A stretch of 32,950 nucleotides of DNA from JASGDC01 sp047608145 (lineage in GTDB: Bacteria > Actinomycetota > Actinomycetes > Actinomycetales > Micrococcaceae), in NCBI GenBank assembly GCA_047608145.1, contig JASGDC010000017.1, forward strand, positions 1 to 32,950, in the 5' to 3' direction. Made by a program: the position numbers and the translations under genes. Shown piece after piece: positions 1 through 8,096 of the stretch; position 1 is the first letter of the stretch; every line of letters begins with the position of its first letter. The notes under the pieces are model-generated. The model saw nothing but the letters and a program-made list of their open reading frames with translations. It ran no database searches and was not told the origin of the DNA.

Positions 1-355
1 CTTGGCAGAACTCGTCTAAACTCATCTGTTTCATACCAATCAAGGTAAACGCTACCACCGACAAAAAACTACATCACAGTATTTACAAGGGCTCTAAGGC
101 AATATGTCCAGCAAGTATATAATTCCCAGGATAATTTACCTTTTTTAAAATATTCTATTATTTCTGGGTTTTGCATTAGTCTTCATCTTTAATTGCGTTA
201 ACTTTGCTAGATATCCCATACCAATATTTATTTATAGTAACCATCTTACAGTAGTATGCCAATGAACTATTGTTGCTAAATAAGCAGGTCTATTAAGTTC
301 AAAATAAAGAGAAATATATTAATAAGTTCAACAGATAGTTGCCTAAAGACTTAAT
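1..355. other. Left edge, no supported gene
   Basis: No convincing gene is seen. The minus strand carries scraps of plausible but broken reading frame: a 36-codon frame (about 174 down to 67) ends in TAG and continues in the same frame to the window edge. A start-like ATG at 34 to 32 also runs off the left end. These may be remnants of a decayed gene or the first codons of a gene outside the window. The region is very AT-rich. Confidence 0.4.
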
Positions 356-670
356 TTAATGCAAAGGTGCAAGTGTGATAACGCCGCGCTTAAAATTCTT
401 AAATAGTTTATCAGCAATCCTGGTAGTATCTTTGTCGAAAACAGATACTCTTTCGCTATCAGAAAGCTCAATTATTGCTGGGTTATTGATAATTACTTTA
501 ATTGACAGTATGACACCAGCCCCATGATCGGTTAGTCCTACTGTATAGAAATCCCTAGCTTCTTTGTCTTGAAAAAGCTTTTCTTGTGCTTCTTCAAAGG
601 CTAGAGCATACGATGCTTTAGCTGTAATCTCAGTAGTTATTCCGTTATTTTTAAAGATGAGCTTTGCCAT
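356..670 (-). CDS. Hypothetical protein, 104 aa
   Basis: This is a small soluble protein that I do not recognise. It starts MAKLIFKNNG and shows alternating hydrophobic and charged residues, consistent with a compact alpha/beta fold. No signal peptide, membrane segment, cysteine pair or catalytic motif is visible. It lies 44 bases downstream of zwf on the same strand, but an 8-bp inverted repeat sits between them, so co-transcription is uncertain. A full-length frame with an ATG and typical host codon use are the only evidence that it is real. Confidence 0.55.
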   Translation of the reverse strand: MAKLIFKNNGITTEITAKASYALAFEEAQEKLFQDKEARDFYTVGLTDHGAGVILSIKVIINNPAIIELSDSERVSVFDKDTTRIADKLFKNFKRGVITLAPLH

Positions 671-689
671 AAGCTGATTATACAGCAGA

Positions 690-726
690 AGTATTAGTAC
701 TTTATATGGTCATACTAGCTAATACT
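690..726. terminator. Inverted repeat at the 3' end of zwf
   Basis: AGTATTAG (690-697) pairs perfectly with CTAATACT (719-726) around a 21-base loop. It overlaps the zwf stop codon and lies just before the 104-residue gene. There is no clear T-tract, so terminator function is only suggested. Confidence 0.3.
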
Positions 727-1995
727 GTCGATATCTGATCCCTTATCATAAATGGCAATAGGAGTTTTATCTGTATCCCAAGTCCGTTGTAAATCAGCGA
801 GTAATTCCCAGCTGCGCAATACTTCAGGACTACTAGTGAATAGACTCTTCCTGCTATGAATAGCATCCACAATTACTTGCTCATAAGCATCAGGAATCTT
901 TTCCCCTTCAGCGTAGTTAAAACCTAAGACTCTAGTTTCAAATTCATGGGCATAGCCTGGTTTCTTAGTGAATAGCTCAATACGAATGCCTTCATTAGGC
1001 TGAATCTTAAAAGTAATACAGTTACTTTGAGCATCTCGAGTTTTCTTAAGGTGAATTTGTACTTCGGTGGCTTTCTTATCTAATCCTTTGCCAGTAATTA
1101 AATGTATTGGAACGCCTAACCAATTTGAATCATTAGATTGCAATTCAATACTTACAAAAGTTTCAGTTTGAGTATCTGGGTTATCTACTTCATCTTTGTA
1201 ACCTTCATACTGAGCACGGATAGTTTTTGCTGGGTCTACTGGCTCTAGTTGTTTAAGTGCTGCTAGACGGAGCTCAGGGAGCTCTTGCCATTCAAAATCG
1301 TTTGGAATATCCATCAAAGTTAGTGATAGCAACTGCATAAGGTGGCCTTGAACAAGGTCACGCAACGCACCTGTTTGTTCATAAAATTGGGTACGCCCTT
1401 CTATACCAATAGTTTCTGAAGCAACAATATTGATTGACTCGATAAAATTATTACTCCAGAGATGGCTAAATATTGCATTACCGCCACGGAACGCAGCAAT
1501 GTTTTGTGTCATTTCTTTAGCTAAGTAATGGTCGATTCGATATAGTTGGTTTTCATCATAATATCTTGCAGTGCGTTTGATTACATCTTTCGCGGACTTC
1601 AGGTCAACACCAAAAGGTTTTTCAAACAAGATTTTTACATTTGGTGTATTTAAGCCAGCCTCACCCATAAAGTCCACAATTTGAGTCGAAGCATTTGGTG
1701 GTACTGACAGATAAGTTACTAATTGTTCATCATCTTGCAGCTTTATTTGTGCCTTTAAATGAGTATAGTCATCAGCGTTATCCAAATTCATAGTGACGAT
1801 TGAGATTCTATCTTCAAGACTAGTGTCACCTAATGAGTTTTCCAATAACTTTTTAACGTCAACTTCACGACGCGAAATTCCAATAATTGAAAGATCATCA
1901 AAATCACCAGTATCTGTAATTGCCTTTAAAGCAGGTAAAAGTTTACGAGTACTTAAATCACCAGTAATACCAAAAATAAGTAGCTTAGTTTTCAT
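715..1995 (-). CDS. zwf: Glucose-6-phosphate 1-dehydrogenase
   Basis: This enzyme oxidises glucose-6-phosphate to 6-phosphogluconolactone with NADP(+), the first step of the oxidative pentose phosphate pathway, in the cytosol. Visible motifs are the N-terminal dinucleotide fold GITGDLS (residues 9-15), EKPFG (125-129), the active-site stretch RIDHYLAKE (153-161) and a later GHLMQLL carrying the second family histidine. In the active-site stretch the usual RIDHYLGKE glycine is alanine, but Asp, His and Lys are kept. At 426 residues it is shorter than the usual 480-510, and the C-terminal part looks condensed. No pgl, opcA or gnd gene is adjacent. The start ATG is followed by the expected first beta strand. 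The family call is firm; NADP preference is inferred. Confidence 0.93.
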   Translation of the reverse strand: MKTKLLIFGITGDLSTRKLLPALKAITDTGDFDDLSIIGISRREVDVKKLLENSLGDTSLEDRISIVTMNLDNADDYTHLKAQIKLQDDEQLVTYLSVPPNASTQIVDFMGEAGLNTPNVKILFEKPFGVDLKSAKDVIKRTARYYDENQLYRIDHYLAKEMTQNIAAFRGGNAIFSHLWSNNFIESINIVASETIGIEGRTQFYEQTGALRDLVQGHLMQLLSLTLMDIPNDFEWQELPELRLAALKQLEPVDPAKTIRAQYEGYKDEVDNPDTQTETFVSIELQSNDSNWLGVPIHLITGKGLDKKATEVQIHLKKTRDAQSNCITFKIQPNEGIRIELFTKKPGYAHEFETRVLGFNYAEGEKIPDAYEQVIVDAIHSRKSLFTSSPEVLRSWELLADLQRTWDTDKTPIAIYDKGSDIDSIS

Positions 1996-2315
1996 AATAT
2001 TTCTAACAACTTCTCACTTAAGATTGTTCCAAATGCTATCAAGTTATAAGCATAGTCTGGAACCTTGTTATATGGAAGATTTATTTTGAATCTTTTATAG
2101 TTTTCTTATAATTTATGACAACAGTAGGATTAGTATTAATGTTAGTGCACAAAGAGTTATTGCAATAAATAGCAACTATCTGAGCCTCCAACGGAGTAGC
2201 TGTTATCTGTACTAAGCAATAAAGAGATAGAATAACCCTTAACAGTATCTATTATTTTTCTACTTTTCCTTGCAAGAAAAGTGGAGTATTTTAAAAATTT
2301 AAGAGGAGCAAAAGA
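1996..2315. promoter_or_regulatory. Divergent intergenic region zwf / ltaE
   Basis: About 320 AT-rich bases separate two divergent genes, so both promoters should lie here. A TATAAT-like hexamer is visible near 2106. A 7-bp inverted repeat ACTTTTC/GAAAAGT with a 7-base loop (2262-2282) sits in the ltaE leader, followed by the ribosome-binding site AGAGGAG at about 2302. No riboswitch or T-box feature is recognised. Confidence 0.4.
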
Positions 2316-3341
2316 ATGTATCACTTCGATAGCGATTATATGGAGGGTGCTCACCCTAAAGTTTTACAAAGGTTAATCGAAACAAATATGGTGCAAACAC
2401 CAGGCTATGGGACTGATTATTATTGCAAAAGTGCAAAAGAAAAAATTCGTAAAGCTTGTAGTTCTCCTAATGCCGAAGTGCATTTCTTAGTTGGTGGAAC
2501 GCAAACCAATACTACAGTTATCAAAGCAATCTTACGCCCATTTCAGGGAGTTATAGCGCCAGATACGGGACATATTAATGTGTTTGAAGCGGGAACAGTA
2601 GAAGCTGGTGGGCATAAGATTTTAACGCTACCAAACCAAGATGGGAAAATTAGTGCAGCGCAAGTATTAGATTATATGAATATATTTAACCGGGATGGAG
2701 ATCATAATCATATGGTGCATCCGGGCATGGTATATATATCTCATCCAACAGAACAAGGCACATTATATTCTAAAGATGAACTAGAGAAATTAAGTGATGT
2801 ATGTAAGGAGAATAATCTGCCTTTATTTCTAGATGGCGCTCGTCTTGGATATGGGTTAACTGCTAAAGGTTCAGATGTATCTATAGAAACTATCGCAAAA
2901 AATTGTGATGTTTTCTATATTGGTGGTACAAAAGTTGGTGCTTTGTTCGGGGAAGCTGTAGTAATTACTAATGATGATCTTATTGATAATTTGCCTACGA
3001 TTATTAAACAGCAAGGTGGTTTACTTGCTAAAGGCAGGCTGCTTGGCGTGCAATTCGATACTCTTTTCACGGATAACTTATATCTTGATGTGGCAAAGCG
3101 TGGAACTGAGATGGCTGAAAAATTAAAGAATGGCTTTGCAGAGAAAGGTTATGAGTTTTACTCAGAATCACCAACTAATCAACAATTCATTATTTTAGCT
3201 AATAAAAAGAAGGAAGAACTAGCCAAGGAAGTTACATTTGGTTTTTGGAGAAGAGTAGACGAAGATCATACTGCAGTTCGTTTTGTTACTAGCTGGGGAA
3301 CTCGTGACGAAGATATTGAGCAACTAATAGAGTTGTTATAG
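2316..3341 (+). CDS. ltaE: Low-specificity L-threonine aldolase (PLP enzyme)
   Basis: This fold-type I pyridoxal-phosphate enzyme cleaves L-threonine or L-allo-threonine to glycine and acetaldehyde and is probably cytosolic. The PLP lysine is Lys206 in GGTKVGALFG, and Asp173 in LFLDGARLGYG should bind the pyridine nitrogen. The N-terminal HFDSDYMEGAHPKVL and the QTPGYGTD stretch match the family start. Its 341 residues fit the family. An AGAGGAG ribosome-binding site precedes the ATG. The DedA gene follows after about 40 bases with its own ribosome-binding site, so the two may form an operon. Exact substrate preference cannot be read from sequence. Confidence 0.88.
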   Translation: MYHFDSDYMEGAHPKVLQRLIETNMVQTPGYGTDYYCKSAKEKIRKACSSPNAEVHFLVGGTQTNTTVIKAILRPFQGVIAPDTGHINVFEAGTVEAGGHKILTLPNQDGKISAAQVLDYMNIFNRDGDHNHMVHPGMVYISHPTEQGTLYSKDELEKLSDVCKENNLPLFLDGARLGYGLTAKGSDVSIETIAKNCDVFYIGGTKVGALFGEAVVITNDDLIDNLPTIIKQQGGLLAKGRLLGVQFDTLFTDNLYLDVAKRGTEMAEKLKNGFAEKGYEFYSESPTNQQFIILANKKKEELAKEVTFGFWRRVDEDHTAVRFVTSWGTRDEDIEQLIELL

Positions 3342-3383
3342 AGATTGTATTAAAGCAAGTACGCTAATTTTATATAGGAGAGT

Positions 3384-4025
3384 ATGCACTTATTTCAGGT
3401 TTTGAATGTAGAAAAAATTATGAATGCTACAAGTCCATGGGAACTTTTAGTTCTTAGTTTTTCAGTGTTCATAGAAACAGGAGCACTACCTATAGGAGTG
3501 TTATTTCCAGGTGATAGTCTGCTATTTTCAATCGGGATATTAATTGCTACACATAAAATTGAGATAGCATTATGGGCTGTGTATTTAACAATTTTTCTTG
3601 CTACATTTTTTGGGGCTATAACTGGTTATTATCTTGGATATAAGTCCGGTCCAAAACTTTTTAATAAACCTGATTCCTTAGTATTTAATCGTAAGAATAT
3701 TGTTGCGGCTCGTAGATTCTATGAAAAATATGGAGTAATTGCTGTGCTGCTTGGCAGATTTATTCCTTTTGTGCGTACTTTTAATCCCATGTTTGCAGGT
3801 GCTTCAAAGATGAATTTTGCAAAATTTGTTACCTGGAATTTTATTGGCGCAGCTATTTGGTGTTTTTGGATGCCTTCTTTAGGAGTATTGGTAGTAAAAG
3901 AACCATATTTGAAAATACATGTAACGATATTACTAACGGTTATAGCAGTAGTTGGCATTACTGGTGTTGTATATAGAATATATAAAGTCATAAAGAAAAA
4001 TTTAGGGATTAAGGCGATGCCTTAA
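3384..4025 (+). CDS. DedA family membrane protein
   Basis: This is a polytopic inner-membrane protein of the DedA (SNARE-associated/VTT) family. Members are linked to undecaprenyl-phosphate or phospholipid flipping and to envelope homeostasis. Four to five hydrophobic segments are visible. Family signatures are the N-terminal re-entrant segment with IETGALPIGVLFPGDSLLFS (about residues 31-50) and GRFIPFVRTFNPMFAG with the conserved arginine (about residues 124-139). The 213-residue length is typical. TATAGGAGAG just before the ATG is a good ribosome-binding site. It follows ltaE closely. The substrate is not known. Confidence 0.9.
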   Translation: MHLFQVLNVEKIMNATSPWELLVLSFSVFIETGALPIGVLFPGDSLLFSIGILIATHKIEIALWAVYLTIFLATFFGAITGYYLGYKSGPKLFNKPDSLVFNRKNIVAARRFYEKYGVIAVLLGRFIPFVRTFNPMFAGASKMNFAKFVTWNFIGAAIWCFWMPSLGVLVVKEPYLKIHVTILLTVIAVVGITGVVYRIYKVIKKNLGIKAMP

Positions 4026-4044
4026 AGGAAAATAGTTAAAGTGC

Positions 4045-4085
4045 AGGAGTAGATACTACTATTTAAAATAGTATTTGGTGTCCTA
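4045..4085. terminator. Hairpin between convergent genes
   Basis: An imperfect inverted repeat centred on ACTATTTAAAATAGT, with outer arms AGGA and TCCT, lies between the convergent DedA and HNH genes. It could serve as a bidirectional terminator. There is no strong T-tract. Confidence 0.4.
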
Positions 4086-4122
4086 CATGGTTTTAATCTT
4101 ATGTTGCTATAGTTTGTTCAGT

Positions 4123-5061
4123 TTATTGTTGTAGCCCTTGGTGTCCAATACAAGTGTTTAACGCACTTGTTAGAGCTTCTTTTTCAGTATTTCCATACTT
4201 GCCACTACGAATATCAACTGGGAGTCCATATTTTGCTTTTACATTTATTTGGGCAATAGCGTAATAACAACGAGAGTATTGTACGGGTTGCCACTGTTCT
4301 GCTGATGAATCGCCTTTAGCTTGGTTTGCGTTGTCATCACTGCTGACTAAGTTAATAGGATCGTTTGCAAAAGCCACTCGTTTATCTTGGCTCCATTCTT
4401 TGGCTCCGATACCCCAAGCACTTGCCAGAGGTACAATATGGTCGATTTGTAGATCCTTGGGGCTATTAATTTGAGTGTTGGTATATGGTTCCAGCCAATT
4501 CCCAGCGACAATTGTACAGTTTTTGGGATTAGTTTTTACGTTTTCACCATCTCTAAATAACGTTGCTGCGCGAGTATTACAAGGGGCACTCTTATTTTGT
4601 TTAATTTGTTTTAGTCCAGTATATTCTTTTGTCCAAGGTCCATTCGCAGTTATTAGCGCCCAACCACCGAAGTCTTGTTCACGATTGTAAGTTTTATCGT
4701 AGGTAATTTTCTTTTCTTGAAGCGATTGTAGTTTTATAAATGCTTGTCTAGGGGTAGTTCCATGGATTGGAATTGTGGAACCTGTAATTTGTTTATCAGG
4801 GTATTTTTCTGCATCTGGAATGCTTTTGGTTTGTGGGGTAGAGGTTTGACTTGGTGTGGTATTCGGGTTTTGTGTTTGAGTGGCAGAATAAGTTTTTGTA
4901 ACTTGACTAGATGGAGTATCCGATAGCGTATTCCCCGGCGTAGGTAAGGCTTCTTGTTCTTCAATATAAGCGTAGCCAGCAATACCGGTAGCAGCAAGAG
5001 TAATTAGTGAAGTAAAAGTCTTTAAAAAACGATGTTTGTGCTTATGCTTATGTCTACTCAC
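4123..5061 (-). CDS. Secreted or anchored HNH nuclease, DUF1524-like
   Basis: The protein has a basic His/Lys-rich start, one hydrophobic segment (about residues 15-32), then a Thr/Gln/Pro-rich linker to about residue 95. The C-terminal domain is of the HNH/DUF1524 type. The core DLQIDHIVPLASAWG (about 204-218) carries the metal-binding Asp-His pair, and NDPINLVSSDDNANQAKGD supplies the downstream Asn and His-equivalent region. Two cysteines in the domain (CNTR and NCTIV) may form a disulfide outside the membrane. The family consists of extracellular nucleases in actinobacteria, with roles in DNA scavenging or degradation. I favour the GTG at 5061, preceded by AAAGGG; a TTG at 5079 would add six residues. 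Confidence 0.8.
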   Translation of the reverse strand: MSRHKHKHKHRFLKTFTSLITLAATGIAGYAYIEEQEALPTPGNTLSDTPSSQVTKTYSATQTQNPNTTPSQTSTPQTKSIPDAEKYPDKQITGSTIPIHGTTPRQAFIKLQSLQEKKITYDKTYNREQDFGGWALITANGPWTKEYTGLKQIKQNKSAPCNTRAATLFRDGENVKTNPKNCTIVAGNWLEPYTNTQINSPKDLQIDHIVPLASAWGIGAKEWSQDKRVAFANDPINLVSSDDNANQAKGDSSAEQWQPVQYSRCYYAIAQINVKAKYGLPVDIRSGKYGNTEKEALTSALNTCIGHQGLQQ

Positions 5062-5173
5062 GCGCTTACCCTTTATCAATAATTGTATTTCTGACTTTTG
5101 TTATCAGCTTAACGTATTGCACTGACAAATATTAGTAAGGGTGAAGTAATTACTTATTTCTCTAAATAGGTAA

Positions 5174-5215
5174 ATAAATTTAGGGTACAGCCGTTAAGCT
5201 ATACCCTAAATTTAT
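5174..5215. terminator. 14-bp perfect hairpin after the PadR gene
   Basis: ATAAATTTAGGGTA (5174-5187) pairs perfectly with 5202-5215 around a 14-base loop. It lies about 40 bases past the stop of the PadR gene and before the HNH gene upstream region. The T-tract on the minus strand is short. Confidence 0.55.
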
Positions 5216-5257
5216 AGGTAGTTATATTTATTGGAAATCAGGACGTCCATTTTCTGG

Positions 5258-6007
5258 CTAGCTTTGGTTGTCTTCAAAGTTATGGAAATGACGCTTTCCG
5301 TGTGGTCCACCATGGCCAAAGTCTGGTCCTTTTGGTTTTTTAGGGCCTCTATGTCCATGTGGGCCTTCTGGATCAACAGGAAACTCTGGACGATGTCCGT
5401 GTCCGCCGTGGCCTTTGCCACGAGCTTTAGCTGGCCCACGGCCTGGCTCCATAAATGGTGGCATCCCTACTGGGCGACCACTTGGATATTCTTTAGCCAT
5501 CTTTTTAATCTTTTTATTGGCTTTCTTTAGTGCGTCACGTGCTTCGTCAAATTCTTCGTCGGTACCGTGGATAGCAATAGTGAACATTGATTCCATGGTT
5601 GTTTTGATAATTTTACGCATCTTACGCATTTTCTTATGACGGTCATCATCCCATGGGAAACGCTTATCTTTGCCTTTATTATCCTTGTGAGTTTCCTTTA
5701 ACTTTTCAAGCTTTTCTTTAGTTTCTTCAATTTTCTTTTCGCCTGCTTCAGTGACTGAGTAAACTTTTTTCTTGCCTTGTTTTTCGCTAGTTACAAGTTC
5801 TTGCTCTTCAAGTAATTGTAGTGTCGGATAAACTGAACCTGGGCTTGGGCGCCACATGCCACCACTTTGTTCTTCAAGTTTAGTAATGATTTCATAACCG
5901 TGCATTGGTTTATCAGCCAGTAGCATTAAGATATGTGAGCTGATGTCTCCGCGACGAGCTCGGAACATTTGGTTTTTACCTTCTCCAAAAAAATCTGGTC
6001 TACGCAT
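5258..6007 (-). CDS. PadR family transcriptional regulator with His/Gly-rich tail
   Basis: The N-terminal winged helix (about residues 15-95) has the PadR hallmarks PMHGYEIITKLEE and PSPGSVYPTLQLLEEQ, followed by the wing GKKKVYSVTEAG. A Lys/Glu-rich dimerisation helix follows. The last 50 or so residues are unusually rich in His, Gly and Pro (for example GHGGHGHRPEF and GPHGHRGPKK), which could bind metal. PadR proteins are usually repressors of efflux or stress genes. The start at 6007 is chosen for its GAAAGGAAAG ribosome-binding site; an upstream ATG would add 28 residues that overlap the promoter. Three GATATATCG sites lie upstream, so autoregulation is likely. No transporter is adjacent, so the target is unknown. 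Confidence 0.88.
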   Translation of the reverse strand: MRRPDFFGEGKNQMFRARRGDISSHILMLLADKPMHGYEIITKLEEQSGGMWRPSPGSVYPTLQLLEEQELVTSEKQGKKKVYSVTEAGEKKIEETKEKLEKLKETHKDNKGKDKRFPWDDDRHKKMRKMRKIIKTTMESMFTIAIHGTDEEFDEARDALKKANKKIKKMAKEYPSGRPVGMPPFMEPGRGPAKARGKGHGGHGHRPEFPVDPEGPHGHRGPKKPKGPDFGHGGPHGKRHFHNFEDNQS

Positions 6008-6040
6008 TTTATCTTTCCTTTCAATAAAAGTTTTCTTAAA

Positions 6041-6091
6041 CGATATATCGCAATAATTACTACTATAAATAATGATATATCGAAAAGTCAA
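6041..6091 (-). promoter_or_regulatory. padR promoter with two operator-like palindromes
   Basis: On the minus strand TTGACT (6091-6086) and TATAGT (6067-6062) are separated by 18 bases. GATATATCG (6074-6082) lies inside this spacer, and the perfect palindrome CGATATATCG (6041-6050) lies just downstream. Placement inside and after the promoter fits steric autorepression by the PadR protein. Confidence 0.65.
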
Positions 6092-6108
6092 CAGTATTTT
6101 AGGGAAAA

Positions 6109-6117
6109 GATATATCG
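6109..6117. promoter_or_regulatory. Third GATATATCG site
   Basis: A third copy of the same 9-mer lies 27 bases from the middle one, upstream of the padR promoter and on the side of the divergent HEAT-repeat gene. It could extend PadR control to that gene or serve cooperative binding. Confidence 0.45.
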
Positions 6118-6259
6118 ATAAATATTTTAATGGCTTATTCCTTGTGTTTGCAATAGTTTTGGCTGCTTAAAAATTTGAGAAAATATTTATGTCCTAATTT
6201 TTGCACTAATATATAATTTGCTGGTAAAGAATAAAGTATGAGGTTAATTTAATATAATA

Positions 6260-6871
6260 ATGTGTGGAAAAACAATCATTGAACAGTTAACAGCTAAAAA
6301 ACATGGTTTTAAACATGTGCAAGCAGTTGGTGATGCTATTTTAGCTAAAGGTAATTCGCAAGCTTTATCGGTAGCTGAGGAACTGAGCGAAAATGAGATA
6401 TACCAAGCTAGAATGTGTGCGACTCATATTTATGGCAAGTTAAGTATTGAATCTAAAGTAGCTTATAGCAGATTGCTAGAAAAAATTGTTTGTGATGAAA
6501 ACTGGCGAGTGCAAGAAATGTTGGCTAAAGCTTTCGATCAGTATTGTGCTGATATTGGTTCTAGAGATAGTTTGTCTACTATTTATGTCTGGTTAACTGC
6601 CAAAAATCCTAATCAACGCAGGGCTGCTAGTGAAGGTTTACGGATTTGGACTAGTAGGCCTTACTTTAAAGATTATCCTGAAGTTGCTATAGAACTGCTA
6701 GCAAATTTTAAAGCTGATGAAAGTAAATATGTGCGAACTTCGGTGGGTAATGCATTGCGCGATATCAGTAAAAAATACCCGAAGTTAATTGCTGTAGAAA
6801 CTTCATCTTGGGAGATTGCTAACCGTGATGTGCAACAAACTTATAATTTAGCTACAAAGTTTATTAAGTAG
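6260..6871 (+). CDS. HEAT-repeat protein, AlkD/AlkC-like DNA alkylation repair family
   Basis: An all-helical protein of 203 residues made of HEAT-like repeats. Family-like stretches are NWRVQEMLAKAFDQY (about residues 83-97), NPNQRRAASEGLRIW (about 117-131) and SKYVRTSVGNALRDISKKYP (about 156-175). These resemble the concave-surface Arg-rich helices of bacterial AlkC/AlkD-type glycosylases, which remove N3- and N7-alkylated purines. The gene is divergent from padR and shares its operator region. It might alternatively be a HEAT scaffold without glycosylase activity. No ideal ribosome-binding site precedes the ATG. Confidence 0.7.
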   Translation: MCGKTIIEQLTAKKHGFKHVQAVGDAILAKGNSQALSVAEELSENEIYQARMCATHIYGKLSIESKVAYSRLLEKIVCDENWRVQEMLAKAFDQYCADIGSRDSLSTIYVWLTAKNPNQRRAASEGLRIWTSRPYFKDYPEVAIELLANFKADESKYVRTSVGNALRDISKKYPKLIAVETSSWEIANRDVQQTYNLATKFIK

Positions 6872-6936
6872 AATATGTTAAAAGAATTGGATAAAACTGG
6901 AATTTATCTATTAAAATATTTAGTTCTATGCTTAAC

Positions 6937-6962
6937 GGCACCCACTTACAGTAGTGGATGCC
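6937..6962. terminator. GC-rich hairpin between convergent genes
   Basis: GGCACCCAC (6937-6945) pairs with GTGGATGCC (6954-6962), one mismatch, eight-base loop. It sits between the convergent HEAT and DUF454 genes and probably terminates one or both. Confidence 0.55.
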
Positions 6963-6980
6963 ATTATAAGTGCTACTAAA

Positions 6981-7382
6981 CTATGCAACTTCAGGGGCAA
7001 CTTTTCTAATTTTGCGAGTTGGAACACTAAACATGAAAATAGAGCAGGCAATTGCCATAATTCCAATAACTGCCACGACCCAAGGCTCTCCAATAACAAA
7101 ATAGATAACTACACATGAAGTCCAAGCTGCAACTTGAGAGATAGTTTTGGTGTAAATACTCAAACTGTAATCATGCTTAAAATGAGTCATTTCTTCATGA
7201 GTTTTTTGAAGTAATGGTAAGCTCATAAGCCAATTATGCAATCGCTCGTTTGACTTTGAGAACGCCCATAGGGCAAGAAGTATCATTGACCCGCCTGGTA
7301 TTAATGGCAAAATAGCTCCGGCTATACCAAGGCAAGTTGCCACAATACCAATACTAAAAAAGACAATTTGTTTACCTAGCAT
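6981..7382 (-). CDS. DUF454 (YbaN-like) small membrane protein
   Basis: A 133-residue inner-membrane protein with a first hydrophobic segment (residues 5-25), a short amphipathic stretch NERLHNWLMSLPLLQ, and two more hydrophobic segments in the C-terminal half (about 84-118). The pattern GIAGAILPLIPGGSMILLALWAFSKS (positions 19-44), a membrane helix with Pro-rich turn followed by a small-residue helix, is typical of DUF454/YbaN. The function of the family is not established. It is monocistronic and converges on the HEAT gene. Confidence 0.75.
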   Translation of the reverse strand: MLGKQIVFFSIGIVATCLGIAGAILPLIPGGSMILLALWAFSKSNERLHNWLMSLPLLQKTHEEMTHFKHDYSLSIYTKTISQVAAWTSCVVIYFVIGEPWVVAVIGIMAIACSIFMFSVPTRKIRKVAPEVA

Positions 7383-7457
7383 TAAACTCCAATCAAGTAG
7401 TTATTTTTATCAAAATTAGCAATTGCCTGTCAGTTTCAACATAGTACTTTAGGATGA

Positions 7458-7623
7458 TTAATTAGCTTCCATTACAATGTAAATTCGGCCACCTTCATGA
7501 GTTTCTAAAACACACTCTGGTACAAATACGTTCTTTGGGCCTCACCACTCTTTTAAGATTTCTGGGTCAGTCCAAGCTTCCCAAACACCAGTAATTGGCG
7601 CGTCATATTTCTTTTTTCTTCAT
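7458..7623 (-). pseudogene. AHSA1/SRPBCC domain remnant
   Basis: The minus strand reads as the start of an activator-of-Hsp90-homologue/SRPBCC protein: YDAPITGVWEAWTDPEILKE, then W-stop-GPKNVFVPECVLE, ending at GGRIYIVMEAN. The family motif here is WWGPK, and the second W is a TGA codon (7544-7542). The start ATG (7623) is one base out of frame, with the slip in an A-run. Only about 55 of the usual 140-150 codons remain. It sits directly after the ArsR remnant, the normal arrangement for this pair. It is almost certainly non-functional in the host. Confidence 0.75.
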
Positions 7624-7626
7624 GAC

Positions 7627-7964
7627 TTATTTTCCTTCTTTTTGATAAGTAGATTTCAAGTAATATGCTAGGGGATCAACTCGTTCCTCTCAGCGTTTTT
7701 CGAATAACTCCAAAAAGTTATTTGCTTCTTCTAAGATTTTGGCTTCTAAGGTCACTAATTGCGATTTTCCATGTTGACTTTTGCTAACTAGTAGAGCCCT
7801 TTCAAGGACTTCAACATGTTTAGCAACGCCTGCAAATGAAAATTTATAATTTTTTGCAGTCTCACCAATGGTAAGACTGCTCTCACTAAGGCGTTTTAAA
7901 ATATCCCTTCGTGTAGGGTCGCTAAGTGATTTAAAACTATGTCTAAGTTAATTGATTCAACCAT
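7627..7964 (-). pseudogene. ArsR-type repressor remnant
   Basis: The minus strand encodes a near-complete ArsR winged helix: MVESINLDIV, then after a frameshift FKSLSDPTRRDILKRLSE, FSFAGVAKHVEVLERALLV and a C-terminal helix FELFEKR-stop-EERVDPLAYYLK-like segment. One T is missing from the run at the frameshift (GTTTTAAA where GTTTTTAAA is needed). The TGA at 7692-7690 falls where this subfamily usually has tryptophan (KRWEER). It is followed by the AHSA1 remnant, its usual partner. Both lesions argue against function; sequencing error in homopolymers cannot be excluded for the frameshift. Confidence 0.75.
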
Positions 7965-8013
7965 ATAGTTGAATTTACAGCTTTAATAAATTTTATTCAA
8001 CTAACTGGTTAAA
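7956..8013. promoter_or_regulatory. Two ArsR-operator-like inverted repeats
   Basis: TTCAAC-N6-GTTGAA (7956-7973) overlaps the start codon of the ArsR remnant. A second, slightly degenerate copy TTCAAC-N6-GTTAAA lies at 7996-8013. Spacing and symmetry fit an ArsR dimer operator that has outlived its gene. Confidence 0.5.
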
Positions 8014-8096
8014 TAAAATTAAGTGGTAAAATTTTTCTTAATAAAGTTAATAATTACTATTACTAGATAGGGAAATAGGTTACAATTATTATCAAT

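Noticed and set aside
2262..2282. Riboswitch or T-box before the threonine aldolase gene
   Set aside because: Only a 7-bp hairpin is seen, without a conserved core or an anti-terminator.
6008..6091. 28-residue N-terminal extension of the PadR gene
   Set aside because: It would cover the promoter and two operator-like sites, and the ATG at 6007 has a much better ribosome-binding site.
7458..7964. Genome-wide reading of TGA as tryptophan
   Set aside because: Intact genes here end in TGA, such as the methyltransferase and the initiator, and use TGG for Trp.
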